From Legionellaceae bacterium UBA6148 (lineage in GTDB: Bacteria > Pseudomonadota > Gammaproteobacteria > Legionellales > Legionellaceae), in contig DIUW01000064.1 of assembly GCA_002423125.1 (NCBI GenBank), positions 1-56,982 on the forward strand: DNA of 56,982 nt. The letters are read 5' to 3'. Below the pieces are notes generated by a model. It was given only the letters and a program-made list of their open reading frames with translations. It was not told where the DNA came from and searched no databases. The position numbers and the translations under genes were made by a program. Below, one piece after another: positions 41,791 to 50,574 of the stretch (position 1 is its first letter; each line of letters begins with the position of its first letter).

Positions 41791-44211
41791 ATGGGACTGC
41801 TTTTGTTTTTAGGATATTTTGTATTTTCGTTGGTCGTACTTTATCGTGCTTCATCGACGAGTATTTGGGAAGTTGTTAGCGCGGTGTATTTGGGACTGGC
41901 GACATTGGTGTTTGGATTCCCATTGCATCTAGGGCTTCTCATATGGGCCGCCATTCTGATGACGGTTCTCGTGTTGCGAGTTGACGCCGTACGGAGTGCC
42001 ATTAGTCATTTTATGTTTAAGCGCGCCATTAAATCGATTCCAAAATTGTCTAAAACAGAAGAAGAGGCACTCAATTGTGGGGATGTTTGGCTTGAAAAAG
42101 GTATTTTTATCGGCGAGCCTGATTGGGAAAAGCTAGCGAGTATTCAAGTGGACCTCACTGAAGAAGAGCACGCCTTTTTGAATAACGAAACCGAAACGCT
42201 GTGTGCGATGTTGAATGACTGGGACATCGTTCAACGACGTGATCTGCCCGCTAACGTTTGGTCATACATGAAAGACAACGGATTTTTTGCATTGGTGATT
42301 GCGAAAGAGTTCGGCGGTAAAGGTTTTTCTGCGCGGGCACATTCGGATATCGTGGTTAAAATAGCGAGCCGATCGAGTTCTGCTGCGGTGACGGTGATGG
42401 TGCCTAATTCTTTAGGGCCTGGTGAATTGTTGCAACATTATGGTACTCCGGCACAAAAATCACATTTTCTACCACGACTCGCAAAAGGAATTGATATTCC
42501 CTGTTTCGCTTTGACCGAGCCAGGTGCGGGAAGCGATGCGACATCGATTGAATCTGAGGCGATTGTTGTACACAAAAAAATTGACGGAGAAATGGTATTA
42601 GGACTCGAGCTTACTTTAAATAAGCGATGGATTACGTTGGCTCCTGTTGCAACGTTGATAGGACTTGCTGTGCATTTGAAAGATCCTCATGGGTTGCTGA
42701 ACGGCGAAGGGGAAGAAGGGATTACTTGTGTTTTAATCGCTCGTGATGCACCCAACCTTGAGATTGGGAATCGTCATTTGCCAGGTGAGCAGGCCTTTAT
42801 GAACGGGACTATTCGTGGCGAAAACATTTTTGTACCGATTGATAGCATTATTGGCGGGCAGAAAAATGCGGGGGGCGGTTGGGCGATGTTGGTTGAGTGT
42901 TTATCCATCGGACGATCTATTTCATTACCTGCATTAGGATTTGCATCAACCTGTGTATCCTATTTGACCACAGGAGCCTTTGCTCGTATCCGTCGACAAT
43001 TTAACGTTGATATTGCGCAGTTTGAAGGGGTTCAGGAAAAATTGGCGGAAATTGCGGGGCTTAATTATTTAGTCGATGCAACACGGCAACTGACACTTGC
43101 GGCGGTGTGTGAGCATAAAAAGCCATCAGTTGCATCGGCGATTACGAAATATTTTAATTCGGAACTATCACGAATTGCAGTGAATGATGCGATGGATATA
43201 CATGGTGGCCGTACGGTTGTGATGGGCCCACGTAATTATCTTGCAGGTGCTTATCAAGGAATCCCGATATCCATCACGGTGGAAGGTGCCAATATCATGA
43301 CGCGAAATCTGTTGATTTTTGGACAAGGATCGATTGCATGCCATCCTTTTGTTCGTGATGAATTCTATGCCATTGCGAAACAAGATAAAGAGGCATTCGG
43401 AACGCTCTTCTGGGGACATGTTGCTTATTTTATGCGTAATTTTGCCAAAACAGTGTGTTCTGCTTGGACGGGTGGGCGATTGATTTCAGTTCCTGAAAGC
43501 CCATTGAAGCGAGAATATCAACGTCTATCGCGGCTTAGTTTTGCATTTTCATGGCTTGCGGATCTATCGCTGATGATTCTTGGCGGTAGCTTGAAACGTA
43601 AAGAGCGTATATCGGCACGACTTGCTGATGGGATGTCTTATTTATATATGGCCATGGCTGCGTTGCGTTCTTGCCGTGAAGGAGATGAGGCGGAGCTTTT
43701 GCATGCTCAATGGGCGGTGACGTATTGCTTCTACCATGCTCAAGCAGCGCTGATTGCATTGTGTGATAATTTCCCTGTACGCATTGTCGGACGTCTTGCG
43801 CGTTATGTTGCCTTTCCATGGGGACAAAGTATGCCAGCACCCAGTGATGCGCTCAGTCAACAATTAGCAACACTCATGAGCGACAGTAGCACGTACCGTC
43901 AACGCATGGTGAAAAGCATATATCTCAGTGGTAATCCATCGGGACCAATTGATCGAGTGGAGTACGCCTTCCAACTCATATTGCAGCATGCTGATCTGTA
44001 TAAAAAAATACCGGAGTTGAAGCGGTGTAAATGGGGCAATTTGAACACTCTGTTGATGGAGAAAGTGAGTAACAATGAATTGACTCGAGCTGAAATGGAT
44101 ACAATTCTTCTTGTTGAACGAGCGCGTTGGGATGCAATACAGGTTGATGAATTCACTCCTGAATCGATGAAGAAACCCGTATTTGAATCTGCAATAACGA
44201 CGGTCTCGTAA
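41791..44211 (+). CDS. fadE: Acyl-CoA dehydrogenase (FadE type)
   Basis: 806 residues, close to E. coli FadE (814). Two N-terminal membrane segments (residues 1-70), then the acyl-CoA dehydrogenase core with ACFALTEPGAGSDATS-type flavin motif (FALTEPGAGSDATS), DIHGGRTVVMGPRNYL and the C-terminal DUF1974 region. It catalyses the first step of fatty-acid beta-oxidation at the inner membrane. Upstream a small hairpin, TTTCGCTA/TAGCGAAA (41736-41758), lies in the leader. AAGGAC precedes the ATG. Confidence 0.94.
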   Translation: MGLLLFLGYFVFSLVVLYRASSTSIWEVVSAVYLGLATLVFGFPLHLGLLIWAAILMTVLVLRVDAVRSAISHFMFKRAIKSIPKLSKTEEEALNCGDVWLEKGIFIGEPDWEKLASIQVDLTEEEHAFLNNETETLCAMLNDWDIVQRRDLPANVWSYMKDNGFFALVIAKEFGGKGFSARAHSDIVVKIASRSSSAAVTVMVPNSLGPGELLQHYGTPAQKSHFLPRLAKGIDIPCFALTEPGAGSDATSIESEAIVVHKKIDGEMVLGLELTLNKRWITLAPVATLIGLAVHLKDPHGLLNGEGEEGITCVLIARDAPNLEIGNRHLPGEQAFMNGTIRGENIFVPIDSIIGGQKNAGGGWAMLVECLSIGRSISLPALGFASTCVSYLTTGAFARIRRQFNVDIAQFEGVQEKLAEIAGLNYLVDATRQLTLAAVCEHKKPSVASAITKYFNSELSRIAVNDAMDIHGGRTVVMGPRNYLAGAYQGIPISITVEGANIMTRNLLIFGQGSIACHPFVRDEFYAIAKQDKEAFGTLFWGHVAYFMRNFAKTVCSAWTGGRLISVPESPLKREYQRLSRLSFAFSWLADLSLMILGGSLKRKERISARLADGMSYLYMAMAALRSCREGDEAELLHAQWAVTYCFYHAQAALIALCDNFPVRIVGRLARYVAFPWGQSMPAPSDALSQQLATLMSDSSTYRQRMVKSIYLSGNPSGPIDRVEYAFQLILQHADLYKKIPELKRCKWGNLNTLLMEKVSNNELTRAEMDTILLVERARWDAIQVDEFTPESMKKPVFESAITTVS

Positions 44212-44221
44212 CGGTGCGTTA

Positions 44222-45340
44222 TTATTTGTCCATCACATCAGCATCAGCATTGGTCGGACAAAAAATAATCTCAAATTGTGTTTCCGCAGAGCAAATTCCT
44301 AATCCTGATGCGTCATCATACGCATAAGTATAAATTGGACAGTGCTGCTTTTCTTGCACGGAATGTAAATAGTTGGAATGATTTGCAGGACCTGCTCTGC
44401 AATCCTCTGGAGATACAGGGGGTGTTGGGCAGCAGTACATTTGTGCTTGAGCCGAGGATGGTGTTAGTCCACCTAAAACGCTAGCCCATCCGCCGGACAG
44501 GTTCTCAATTTCTTTTCCACTTGCATCTTGGGGCATTCTGCTGCCTTGAGCCAGTGTTAATTTTGAGCACGGACTAAAACATCCTGTAATATCACCATCT
44601 CCCAGGTGTTTAAATTGCAAACTGACTGAATTGACTGGAATTTTATTTATAATATCAAATATGTTATTTGTTGAAAGATTTTCATCCATTGGACACATGG
44701 CCATATCGAGCCCACCGCAATCCACTCCAGGATTGGGGACTGGATTGTCGCCATGCTGAGCATCTCTACAGCTTCCTTGATGATTTTTAATATTAATTCG
44801 GAAGGGTAATGTGTATCCATCTACAGCGGATCCATTCCACCACGTATTTGAGTCAAGATGTTTCGTGAGATCACTTGGATTTAGTGCGCATTTTTCAGGA
44901 GTTTTGCTATAAATAGGCGTTAAGCAACCCCATGTCACTTCCATTTTACTATCAATTCCTGGCGCAAAATAACCCTGTACTTTCATATCGGACCAATAAG
45001 GGCCGTGTTGATGGCCGGCTGCTATTTCTAAGTCAACGCCGACACTTTCCCCTAATTTACAATCATAGCCATACTCATTACATCCTTGCTTAGGCCAAAA
45101 GCGCGTGGAAGACAGGCCTATCTCTGGAATAACATAATCATGAAATCCACCTTGATCAATTCGTTCAACAATCTTGTCATCGGTATGATGTGCAAAATCT
45201 TGTTGTATCCAAATGGTTTGATCGCAGTGATTGGTGATACGAAGTCTCGATTGTTGAGGAGAATCTGCCGCCCATGTCGTCGTTGCCACCGATAAAGTAA
45301 GGAACGTCATCAATTGAATGATTCTCATGGTATATGTCAC
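44222..45340 (-). CDS. Secreted thaumatin-like protein
   Basis: 372 residues with a signal peptide (MRIIQLMTFLTLSVATTTWA after a short N-terminal extension). The mature part has the thaumatin fold pattern: RITNHCDQTIWIQ near the start; the acidic-cleft region VDCGGLDMAMCP; CFSPCSKL; YCCPTP; a GP-x-NHSNYL helix; CPIYTYAYDDASGLGIC; and EIIFCPT at the end. Cysteines occur at the positions that form disulphides. In plants these proteins bind or cleave beta-1,3-glucans and attack fungi. Bacterial members are rare. It stands convergent to fadE; there is no operon partner. Export by Sec and perhaps type II secretion is inference. Confidence 0.8.
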   Translation of the reverse strand: MTYTMRIIQLMTFLTLSVATTTWAADSPQQSRLRITNHCDQTIWIQQDFAHHTDDKIVERIDQGGFHDYVIPEIGLSSTRFWPKQGCNEYGYDCKLGESVGVDLEIAAGHQHGPYWSDMKVQGYFAPGIDSKMEVTWGCLTPIYSKTPEKCALNPSDLTKHLDSNTWWNGSAVDGYTLPFRINIKNHQGSCRDAQHGDNPVPNPGVDCGGLDMAMCPMDENLSTNNIFDIINKIPVNSVSLQFKHLGDGDITGCFSPCSKLTLAQGSRMPQDASGKEIENLSGGWASVLGGLTPSSAQAQMYCCPTPPVSPEDCRAGPANHSNYLHSVQEKQHCPIYTYAYDDASGLGICSAETQFEIIFCPTNADADVMDK

Positions 45341-45384
45341 TCATAAAATGAATTCATTAGCTAAGTATAGTTGAGTTTTGAGAA

Positions 45385-46194
45385 TTACACGCGACCGATA
45401 CAGCCCCAACTTGGATCCCATACTATGTTTTTCACACCATGAATATGCTGTATTTTATCTAAAAAAGAGTTGGATTTTTCGGCCTTGAGTGCCGTTCCGA
45501 CCAGCCTACGATTCGCGACTTGTTCGCGGAGTCTAAAATCGGCGCTCAAGGCTGATTTTTCTATATTAAATGCAAAAACCAGGGTGTTGGATGTGTTTTT
45601 AATGGGTACAACGAGCGTGTTATTATTGAATAGATTTCTAATTCGTTGAAATAATTGCCACTCTTGATGAATATTGATGAGATTGATTGATAGGATCCCT
45701 CCTGGATTTAATAGCGCCTGACAATGGGAAAAAAACGCATCGTTGCTGCATTCTACGGGGTAGTGATTGGAATTGTACACATCAATAATCATATGCTGAT
45801 AATTTTCAGAAGTTGAACGAACGAAATCCTGAGCATTCTGATGAACTGTCGTTAAATTAGTAATACGGTCTACTTTAAAATATCGTGCGGCTATATCGAT
45901 AACGTCCTGATTGAGTTCCACGGCGACCATACGCCAGTTTGTTAATGCTGGAAACAAGGCATGTGGGATTCCTGCACCACCCAAGCCAAGGACGCAACAA
46001 TCGCCTGGAGAGGATCGCACCATATGCGTTAAAGGTGCTATGTATTCCAGGCCAAATTGTTCAGGATTTCGTCGATTAATGAGGGACTGTAGGACATTAT
46101 TTCCTGTCGTTAACCAACGATACCATGCATTTTGATGGACTTGAAATCCAGAGTCGGATTTATAAATACATCGTCCTAAAGTTGTTTTCCACAT
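45385..46194 (-). CDS. Spermidine-synthase-like / SAM-binding protein
   Basis: About 269 residues from the ATG at 46194, which has AAGAGA in front. The Rossmann core reads DCCVLGLGGAGIPHALFPAL, then RMVAVELNQDVIDIAARYFKV and HMIIDVYNSNHYPVECSNDAFF, as in the spermidine synthase superfamily. The catalytic Asp is present in IIDVYN. Several conserved putrescine-binding residues are not recognisable, so a methyltransferase or aminopropyltransferase of other substrate is possible. It ends 45 bases after the thaumatin-like start on the same strand and may share a transcript. Confidence 0.7.
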   Translation of the reverse strand: MWKTTLGRCIYKSDSGFQVHQNAWYRWLTTGNNVLQSLINRRNPEQFGLEYIAPLTHMVRSSPGDCCVLGLGGAGIPHALFPALTNWRMVAVELNQDVIDIAARYFKVDRITNLTTVHQNAQDFVRSTSENYQHMIIDVYNSNHYPVECSNDAFFSHCQALLNPGGILSINLINIHQEWQLFQRIRNLFNNNTLVVPIKNTSNTLVFAFNIEKSALSADFRLREQVANRRLVGTALKAEKSNSFLDKIQHIHGVKNIVWDPSWGCIGRV

Positions 46195-46314
46195 GGTTAT
46201 CTCTTGGTTTGGTTCAGTGCGCTTTTTGACCAACATATCAATGGTGAATTTATCTTGCTTTGATCATTTAAGAATACACGAATGGAATGACTTTAACCTT
46301 TATTATTAAATTTA

Positions 46315-46413
46315 CGCCATTTTCAACTTTTGTGCCCGAGCCCGTGACCGTGCCTCTGCCCGGACTTTGAACTGATCGGGCAAGGGCAAGGGCACAAAAG
46401 TTGAGAAGGGCAT
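46315..46413. repeat. Inverted-repeat element
   Basis: TCAACTTTTGTGCCC (46323-46337) is exactly complementary to GGGCACAAAAGTTGA (46390-46404); the arms extend imperfectly to GCCATTTT and AAGGGC outside. The interior is GC-rich and itself repetitive (GCCCGTGACCGTGCC). No coding content. It looks like a REP/MITE-type element. Confidence 0.65.
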
Positions 46414-46425
46414 TAAATTTTAAAT

Positions 46426-46567
46426 TGTGGATAAATAAACTGTGTTGATTTATACCAATCCGGTTATAGTTCTTTAAACTACAATCTAACCATTTGAATA
46501 ATAATACTTTTCACGTTAATGTTCTATTGTTAACCGTCTGCAGTTTATCCACAAAAACTGTGGATAA
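46426..46567. promoter_or_regulatory. Cluster of three perfect DnaA boxes
   Basis: TTATCCACA occurs at 46545-46553 on the plus strand and its complement TGTGGATAA at 46426-46434 and 46559-46567. The last two boxes face each other across five bases. The interval is AT-rich. Three consensus boxes within 142 bases of non-coding DNA suggest DnaA binding, as at an origin, a titration site or a regulated promoter. No dnaA, dnaN or mnmG gene is nearby, so an origin role is not established. Confidence 0.55.
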
Positions 46568-46655
46568 ATCTGTGCGCAAGATGTAAAGGGCATTGATAAT
46601 TCAACTGATTATTAGCATGATTCAAATCGTTACAACTCGCCCGATCTCCTCCTTC

Positions 46656-46895
46656 TCACTTCACAGGCTTTGGTTTTTTCCCCTGCACTAAACTGACGAA
46701 GTAAGAAAAGTGCGGATTTTCTTTTAAGCATAATTTGATTTCTTTTACTCCGCCGGCGGCTAGAATATATTTCACATCCGGCACAAAATCACTGAGTATT
46801 TTTAACATATCCACGTTACTGGTATTTGTCCTATTTAGCTCCTTCATTTGTTGCTCTATCATTCTTATCGTTATTTTGTTGTGATGGTTTAACAT
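46656..46895 (-). CDS. Small hypothetical protein
   Basis: 79 residues, helical and charged (NHHNKITIRMIEQQMKELN, then DMLKILSDFVPDVKYILAAG) with a basic tail GKKPKPVK. AAGG lies before the ATG at 46895. I do not recognise it. It stands alone in a repeat-rich, gene-poor stretch beside the DnaA boxes. Confidence 0.45.
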   Translation of the reverse strand: MLNHHNKITIRMIEQQMKELNRTNTSNVDMLKILSDFVPDVKYILAAGGVKEIKLCLKENPHFSYFVSLVQGKKPKPVK

Positions 46896-46986
46896 AGGTG
46901 GCCTTTTAAAGAATTATTTCGATCTTATAGTAGAGTTCTAAAATTTTTAAATTATAACCCACATTAGAGCATTTAATCGAACTGCT

Positions 46987-47079
46987 TATAGATTGGAGTC
47001 TGGACAAGAATACATGCAAAAAGACGCATGCATTCTTGTCCAAATAACGTTAGCCCTTCAATACAGGCTCCAATTATAG
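46987..47079. repeat. Nested palindromic element
   Basis: Inner arms TGGACAAGAATACATGC (47001-47017) and its complement at 47026-47042 with one mismatch; outer arms TATAGATTGGAG (46987-46998) and CTCCAATTATA (47068-47078). The nested layout is the same as in the element at 29705-29855, but the sequence differs. Nothing else is recognised between 46896 and 47221. Confidence 0.65.
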
Positions 47080-47221
47080 AGAACACAATGATTTAGTTTA
47101 AAAAACTATCTTCTGAGGATGAGTCTAAATTAGCTTCATAGTACGATTTGATAAATCGACCAATCCGATGTCAATTCCGTTTTAGTCTTGGCTATTCAGG
47201 AATAGGTGACATAATAGTCAA

Positions 47222-47479
47222 ATGAAACGATACTTAAAACCCTATATTGAAACTGACCTACCCAGTAAAATAGTTTTATTAACAGGTCCTCGTCAGTGTG
47301 GCAAAACAACGCTTGCTAAACAATGTCGGCCATCTTTCGATTATTTGAATTATGACTTAGCAGAAAACCGTCTTGCGCTTCTATATAAAAGTTGGGATCG
47401 GCAAAAATCACTTATTATTTTTGATGAACTGCATAAAATGAACGGTTGGAAACGCTGGTTAAAAGTGACCTTTCGGTAG
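47222..47479 (+). pseudogene. Truncated AAA ATPase (DUF4143 type)
   Basis: 85 codons: MKRYLKPYIETDLPSKIVLL, Walker A GPRQCGKTT, Walker B LIIFDELHKMNGWKRWLK, then VTFR and stop. Complete members have 380-400 residues, so only the first part of the AAA_14 domain remains. The 137 bases to the IS66 remnant contain nothing recognised. Such ATPases are common solitary accessory genes; this copy was probably cut by the neighbouring insertion. Confidence 0.65.
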
Positions 47480-47616
47480 AGCTGCGATAGAAAATATTTT
47501 TAAAATTTTTTCATTTAGGGGTTGACCGTGTTTTCGGACGTTTTTTCCAAAATGCGATGTATTTTACACCCATTTATAATCCTGCTGCATGACGAGATTC
47601 TTGATAGCCACAAGGC

Positions 47617-48138
47617 ATGATAAGTACCTCATTCGATCCCCGCCATAAGTTAAAAATAATAACTCCTCACGCGCCTTCTCAGAAGGTAAAAAATGGCTTT
47701 AAAAACCTAGGGTATAATACTATACTACTTAGGCGTACCACTGCCTGCTTCAACCCCAATTCTGTTCCCGGCAAGGCAATTGACTACATCTTCAATCGAT
47801 GGACACAATTATCCCAGTTTTTACGTCAAATCCATGCGCCACTGGATACCCATATCGTAGAACGTGCGCGTAAGCTTGTGATTCAGGTCAGAAAGTCCTC
47901 GATGTTTTATAAAACGCTAAGCAGTGCTGCTTTTGCAAGTTACGTACAATCAGCACTATACAGCGCCGCTCAAAACGAGATTAATCCATGCGACTACATG
48001 TGCGCACTGATTAATAATGAAGAAGCGGTGATACAAGCCCCAAATGCTTGGCTACCTTGGCACTACGTCGATACCCTTAAGCAGAACTTGGAAGCGGTCG
48101 CCAAGCAGGACTCATCTGAGCTGGCTTCCCCTGATTAA
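47617..48138 (+). pseudogene. IS66-family transposase (TnpC) C-terminal remnant
   Basis: From about 47750 the frame matches the end of IS66 TnpC: PGKAIDYIFNRWTQLSQFL, then LDTHIVERARKLVIQVRKS (the ERAIRP region, altered), YSAAQNEINPCDYMCALI and AWLPWHYVDTL. The first 45 codons are not recognisable and the catalytic domain is gone. It points toward tnpB, on the strand opposite to tnpA and tnpB, so the element has been rearranged. The last 20 codons overlap tnpB antisense. Confidence 0.65.
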
Positions 48139-48421
48139 GGATAATCGTCATCGTCGTGGCACATATATGCTCATCGCAAGATTTGGGCCAATAACTCAGC
48201 TTGCCTTGAGAAAACCGCTTGGTGCACCGCCAAAAACCCGTGCCGTCATAAACCAATAGTTTAACGGCTATGCCACTTTTGTTGCGAAAAGCAAACACAG
48301 TGCCATCATAGGGTGAGCCAATATTTTGGCGACAAATCCCCACCAGAGAGTCAAGTCCTTTTCGAAAATCAATGGGCTCAACCCATAAATGCAAGCGATG
48401 CTGGGTTGTGATGTGAATCAT
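48077..48421 (-). mobile_element. tnpB: IS66-family TnpB (Orf2)
   Basis: 114 residues with the TnpB signature: HRLHLWVEPIDFRKGLDSLV, GTVFAFRNKSGIAVKLLVYD, GTGFWRCTKRFSQGKLSYWP. The IS66 accessory protein needed with TnpA and TnpC for transposition. Its start overlaps the tnpA stop (ATGA). Full length; but the tnpC that should follow on this strand is absent. Confidence 0.85.
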
Positions 48422-48786
48422 AGCAACGCATCAATATGAGCCAATACTTGTCCAAGTGCATGTACATCAAAACAAAGGGTCATCGACCGCGCTTGCCCTT
48501 GTAGCGATAATTGAACATTTGTGGTTGCGGCCGTCGTTTTCACTTCCTCGCGAGATGCGACTACAAAGCCAATGTTTGCGCGCGTATGACCATTATTCTC
48601 TAAGCGTTTTTTAAACTGATCGGCATTCAAACGTAGATAATGACAGATTCTAGAACGCTTATGCTCAGGGTAAAGCCCCAAAGCCATCGACCATAGCGCC
48701 TCAGGTATCGGCTCCGAACGACTATAACGTTGAGCTCGCCATTCTTGAAATGTTTCTTCTACTGACACCAAAGTTAGTTCATTCAT
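48418..48786 (-). mobile_element. tnpA: IS66-family TnpA-like accessory protein
   Basis: 122 residues. N-terminal helix FQEWRAQRYSRSEPIPEALWSMAL, then RICHYLRLNADQFKKRL, with a beta-strand tail, as in IS66 TnpA-type DNA-binding proteins. Just upstream, complement of 48815-48819 and inward, GTAAGACCTTC resembles the GTAA-type IS66 terminal repeat and probably marks the element's outer end. Confidence 0.75.
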
Positions 48787-48887
48787 TCGGTAAACCTTCT
48801 CTATTTAAGAAGGTCTTACTTTACAAAATCACTTTAACCTTGTCACACAGCCTTGCTGAAAGCTCACAGTTATGTTCTAAAAATATC

Positions 48888-50534
48888 CTATAATACTGTA
48901 TTAAACGCTACTTGTAGCGCTTGGTTAAACTCGGGAAACAGATTATGTTTACCTATGCGATCGATAATCCCGGTTTTGCGTAGTTTAGATTCGACTCTAG
49001 TATTGGCGTTGGTGATCATGACTCGAATCCCGCGTTTCTGTAATGCTGCAATGCCTTCTTCGAGTGTTTGCAAGCCAGAAATATCCATAAAAGGCACCCA
49101 GCGTAGCCGAATAATCAAAATTTCGGGATCCGTGTGTGTGTTCGCTAATGCTTGCTCGAGAACCTCAACCGACCCGAAGAAAAATGGACCTTCAAGCGAA
49201 TAGATCATAATTTCTTTGGGTAATAGAGTTAAATTTTGTTGGGCAAGTTCATGTGTTAGGTCCGTTGAGGTTTGAGTTTGAACTTCGACACTTGATGCCA
49301 TTCGGCGGATAAAATGCAGTATTGCGAGAATAACGCCAACATAAACTGCAACGATTAAATCCACTAGAATGGTTAAGGAGAAGGTGATCAGCAGAATCGC
49401 GACATCGGCCCATGGAGCGCGTTTTGCAAGGAGAATAAAATGCTTGACCTCACTCATATTCCACGCCACGACAAATAAAATAGCGGCCAATGTTGCTAAT
49501 GGGATATTTACAGCTAAGGGAGCGAGAAAGAGTAGAATCAGAACTAACGTTAAGGAATGAACAATCCCCGCTAATGGACTACTACCTCCATTACGCACGT
49601 TTGTGGCTGTTCGTGCGATAGCGCCAGTGGCTGCAAAACCTCCGAATAGGGGGGCCGCAATATTGGCAAGTCCTTGACCGATTAATTCTCGGTTTGAGTT
49701 GTGTCGAGTGCCCGCCATCCCATCGGCGACGACTGCTGACAATAGTGATTCAATTGCACCAAGCATCGCAATAGCAAAAGCCGGGTTTAAAAGCTCGGTG
49801 AGTCGGTCGACTGTAATTGTTGGTATATGCAGCGATGGCAGACCTGCGGGGATGCCTCCAAAGGCACTGCCGATGGTTGCAATATCTGGAAATTGAAAAA
49901 AAGCCTGGAAGGCTGTTGCTAAAACAAGGGCGATGAGTGGTGCCGGTATGCGTTTCAATAGTGGTATTTTATTGACGTAAAGAAGTACGAACAATGAGAA
50001 TAGTGCAAGCCCTGTCGTACTGAGGTTGAGATGTGGTAAGGCCTGTAGTAGTTGCCAAAATTTTTCATGGAAGTGTGTGCCGTGCGGTGCTGGAAGGCCA
50101 AAAAAATATTGCCACTGACCAACCCAGATAATGACGGCAATGCCTGTTGTAAATCCAACAATAACGGGGCCTGGAATGAATTTTATGATTGCACCAAGTC
50201 GGGCCAGCCCAAATATGAGGAGCATAACGCCGGCCATGAGAGTGGCAATTTGTAATCCATCAATGCCGTATTGAGCTGTAATTCCAGACAATACAACAAT
50301 AAATGCTCCAGTAGGCCCTGCAATTTGTAATCGACTGCCACCAAATGATGAAACAACCAATCCTGCAATAATGGCCGTGTAGATCCCTTGTACTGGCTGA
50401 GCTCCTGAAGCGATAGCAAATGCCATCGCCAACGGCAGGGCGACGATGCCGACGATGATTCCAGAAATAATATTGGGGAGCCAAAATTTTTTGTTGAGCA
50501 ATCCGGCCTTATACGATTCAACAAGTATATTCAT
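48888..50534 (-). CDS. SulP (SLC26)-family anion transporter with STAS domain
   Basis: 548 residues. About 12-14 membrane segments; the family signature region reads GIYTAIIAGLVVSSFGGSRLQI and GPTGAFIVVLSGI. The C-terminal 120 residues form a STAS domain (EILIIRLRWVPFMDISGLQTLEEGIAAL). SulP proteins carry sulphate, bicarbonate or C4-dicarboxylates (DauA branch); the substrate cannot be told. It follows the APC permease by 40 bases on the same strand. Confidence 0.9.
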   Translation of the reverse strand: MNILVESYKAGLLNKKFWLPNIISGIIVGIVALPLAMAFAIASGAQPVQGIYTAIIAGLVVSSFGGSRLQIAGPTGAFIVVLSGITAQYGIDGLQIATLMAGVMLLIFGLARLGAIIKFIPGPVIVGFTTGIAVIIWVGQWQYFFGLPAPHGTHFHEKFWQLLQALPHLNLSTTGLALFSLFVLLYVNKIPLLKRIPAPLIALVLATAFQAFFQFPDIATIGSAFGGIPAGLPSLHIPTITVDRLTELLNPAFAIAMLGAIESLLSAVVADGMAGTRHNSNRELIGQGLANIAAPLFGGFAATGAIARTATNVRNGGSSPLAGIVHSLTLVLILLFLAPLAVNIPLATLAAILFVVAWNMSEVKHFILLAKRAPWADVAILLITFSLTILVDLIVAVYVGVILAILHFIRRMASSVEVQTQTSTDLTHELAQQNLTLLPKEIMIYSLEGPFFFGSVEVLEQALANTHTDPEILIIRLRWVPFMDISGLQTLEEGIAALQKRGIRVMITNANTRVESKLRKTGIIDRIGKHNLFPEFNQALQVAFNTVL

Positions 50535-50574
50535 AATATGGGTACCTTTCGAGTAGTTGATATTGATAAACCGT

